Assembly (NCBI GenBank): GCA_002347185.1
Contig: DDXK01000010.1
Span: forward strand, 58,060 to 98,546
Length of the DNA: 40,487 bases
Direction: 5' to 3'
Source: Desulfobulbaceae bacterium UBA2262
GTDB lineage: Bacteria > Desulfobacterota > Desulfobulbia > Desulfobulbales > Desulfurivibrionaceae
Both the position numbers and the translations under genes were made by a program. Numbering within the stretch: position 1 is the first letter of the stretch; every line of letters starts with the position of its first letter. The notes under the pieces were generated by a model. The model did not search any database. It was given only the letters and a program-made list of their open reading frames with translations, and was not told the DNA's origin. Below, in pieces: positions 39,018 through 40,487 of this stretch.

Positions 39018-39851
39018 TCATTTCGCGAGAGGATCTTTTTTCATGACGATGATGATGTATTCCAGTTCGCTGAAGTCTGTGGATGGTTCAATTTCAATCT
39101 TTTGAAACATGCCGCGGCGGGTTTTTTCGACATGCGAAACCGTACCCAGCGGGATGCCCTTGGGAAAGACGCCGCCGATTCCCGAGGTGACGATGGTGTC
39201 CCCTTTCTGGACATCGCTGTTTTTGAGGACATAGTCCATATAATAGGCGGCGCCATTGCCCTTGACAATGCCCTGGACCCTGGTGCGCTGAATCAGAGCA
39301 TCGATGGCGCTGTTCGGATCGTTGGCCAGAAGGATTTTCGCGAAGTGGGGGGAGGCATTCACCACCTGGCCGACAACGCCGTCAACCGTGGTGGCGGGCA
39401 TGCCGGCCTGCACTCCGTCGCTGCTGCCACGATCGATGATGACGGTCTTGAACCACTGGGAGGGATCCATGCCGATGATTTCCGCGGTCAGCGTCGGCGC
39501 AGGCAGGGTTTCCTTCATTGCGAGCAGCTTGGCCAGGCGGACGTTGGTGGCCACCGCCTCGCGGTATTCGTTGTTGATCGCCTTGTATTTCTGCAGTTCT
39601 TCGCGCAATCGCAGGTTTTCTTCCCGCACTCGGAGCAGTTCGCTGTATTTTTGCCAGACTTCGCTGAGCGAGGCGGATACCCTGGAAATTCCCTGTTGGG
39701 CCGAGCCGAGTACCTCCAGGGCGAATTTGTGTGGAGCGTTGAACTCCTGGCGGCCAACCACGGAAACGATCAGAATGAGGATAAGGGTGAGCAGAAGACC
39801 GAAAAGGAGAAAGCCCTTTATCTGTTTGGTGCGTTTACTCCTTTTCCTCAT
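39018..39851 (-). CDS. mreC: Rod shape-determining protein MreC
   Basis: A 277-residue protein with one N-terminal transmembrane helix (residues about 12-32), a coiled coil (about 60-100, LLRVREENLRLREELQKYKAI), and two periplasmic beta domains (VIIDRGSSDGVQAGMPATT, then GDTIVTSGIGGVFPKGIPLG), which is the MreC fold. It links cytoplasmic MreB to PBP2. No strong ribosome site is visible before the ATG. A terminator-like hairpin lies between mreB and mreC, so mreC may also have a separate promoter. Confidence 0.95.
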   Translation of the reverse strand: MRKRSKRTKQIKGFLLFGLLLTLILILIVSVVGRQEFNAPHKFALEVLGSAQQGISRVSASLSEVWQKYSELLRVREENLRLREELQKYKAINNEYREAVATNVRLAKLLAMKETLPAPTLTAEIIGMDPSQWFKTVIIDRGSSDGVQAGMPATTVDGVVGQVVNASPHFAKILLANDPNSAIDALIQRTRVQGIVKGNGAAYYMDYVLKNSDVQKGDTIVTSGIGGVFPKGIPLGTVSHVEKTRRGMFQKIEIEPSTDFSELEYIIIVMKKDPLAK

Positions 39852-39890
39852 TGCGGGCTCTGGGCGTAGGTTTTATCTCGGTGCGGCATG

Positions 39891-39929
39891 AAAAAAAATT
39901 GGCCCGCCCTGGCCCCCTTGGCAGCGGGC
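39891..39929 (-). terminator. Terminator or attenuator between mreB and mreC
   Basis: On the minus strand GCCCGC (39924-39929) pairs with GCGGGC (39902-39907), with further pairing inside, and is followed by CCAA and eight Ts. It would separate mreB from mreC-mreD-mrdA-rodA, fully or in part. Confidence 0.5.
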
Positions 39930-40019
39930 AATTACCGCAGATCGGCAGTCAGGGGGCACACCCGACGCCTCGGGCGGCGACGGGATAGGCCGTAGTTGTT
40001 TTTGGGGACCGGCCCTTCT

Positions 40020-40487
40020 TCAGGTGGTCATGACCTCTTTGAGGATGTCGATATTTTCCAGAGCCTTGCCGGAACCGAGGACCACCGAGGAAAGCGGGTC
40101 TTCGGCGATGATAATAGGCAGGCCCGTTTCCTCTTTGAGTCGCTGGTCGAGATTGCGCAGGAGGGCGCCCCCGCCGGTGAGGACTATGCCCTGATCAACA
40201 ATGTCGGCGGAGAGTTCCGGGGGGGTCAACTCGAGGGCCATTTTCACCGCCTCGACGATGGCGTCGACCTGCTCGGTGATGGCGGCGCGGATTTCCTCCG
40301 AGGTGATGGTCAGGGTCTTGGGCACTCCGGAGACAAGGTCGCGGCCTTTGACTTCCATGCTTTCGTATGGAGGTTCGGGCATGACGTCGCCGATGGTGGT
40401 TTTGATCATCTCGGCGGTGTGCTCGCCGATGGCCAGGTTGTGTTTGCGTTTAATATAATGAAGGATGGCCTCGTCCATCTTGTCGCC
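40020..40487 (-). CDS. mreB: Actin-like rod-shape protein MreB, C-terminal part (cut by window edge)
   Basis: The last 155 residues of MreB are present: the frame enters from the right edge as GDKMDEAILHYIKRKHNL, followed by IGERTAE-like EHTAEMIK, VKGRDLVSGVPKTLTI, and the phosphate-2-like segment IVLTGGGALLRNLDQRL, ending LKEVMTT. MreB forms membrane-bound actin-like filaments that guide side-wall synthesis. The start lies outside the window. It is the first gene of the mre cluster here. Confidence 0.95.
   Translation of the reverse strand, partial: GDKMDEAILHYIKRKHNLAIGEHTAEMIKTTIGDVMPEPPYESMEVKGRDLVSGVPKTLTITSEEIRAAITEQVDAIVEAVKMALELTPPELSADIVDQGIVLTGGGALLRNLDQRLKEETGLPIIIAEDPLSSVVLGSGKALENIDILKEVMTT

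Overview
This window is G+C-rich chromosomal DNA from an anaerobic or microaerophilic Gram-negative bacterium, most likely a member of Desulfobacterota (the former Deltaproteobacteria; a Desulfobulbales-type organism is my best guess, from gene content only). Reasons: an AhbD-type radical-SAM heme synthase next to hemE and hemH, three multiheme or monoheme c-type cytochrome genes, two signalling proteins with c-heme sensor domains, a two-domain glutamine-dependent NAD synthetase, and the mreB-mreC-mreD-mrdA-rodA wall-elongation cluster. I see no rRNA, tRNA, CRISPR array, insertion sequence, prophage or plasmid gene. Gene density is high.

Layout. 1-2.9 kb (minus): a membrane-anchored GH17-like glycoside hydrolase, rsmG and the start of cobQ. 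2.9-8.0 kb (minus): four tightly coupled genes encoding a Ser/Thr kinase with TPRs, a LysM lipoprotein, an exported pentapeptide-repeat protein and a diguanylate cyclase with a periplasmic c-heme domain. They are read from one extended -10 promoter. This is the strongest candidate for an undescribed system. 8.0-11.5 kb (minus): a FieF-type metal exporter, an MscS channel, a CmoA-like methyltransferase, a CAP-domain lipoprotein and a 65-residue protein, the last with a strong promoter and a FadR-like palindrome. 11.5-13.5 kb (minus): hisD, a small lipoprotein and yajD. 13.8-15.2 kb (plus): an MFS permease.

15.2-18.8 kb (minus): periplasmic LIV-type binding protein, HisKA_2 histidine kinase and response regulator, a three-part sensory operon. 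19.0-22.4 kb (plus): exbB, exbD and a hybrid histidine kinase with a second c-heme sensor. 22.5-24.3 kb (minus): a coiled-coil porin and a monoheme cytochrome, with an unusual leader. 24.7 kb (plus): dodecin. 25.2-28.6 kb (minus): nadE translationally coupled to a 12-heme cytochrome, with an 11-bp dyad spanning the nadE promoter and start codon. 28.9-30.2 kb (plus): PIN-PhoH ATPase. 30.3-34.1 kb (plus): ahbD, hemE, an HD-domain protein and hemH. 34.3-35.4 kb (plus): a pentaheme cytochrome and a HAMP membrane stub. 35.4-40.5 kb (minus): rodA, mrdA, mreD, mreC and the 3' part of mreB.

How it fits together. A recurring theme is heme: a synthesis cluster, a high demand for c-type heme (12-heme, 5-heme and 1-heme cytochromes plus two single-heme sensors), and envelope sensing that feeds c-di-GMP and phosphorelay outputs. 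Most functional links between neighbours are inferred from gene order and overlaps. Promoters, terminators and operators were found by eye and are candidates only.
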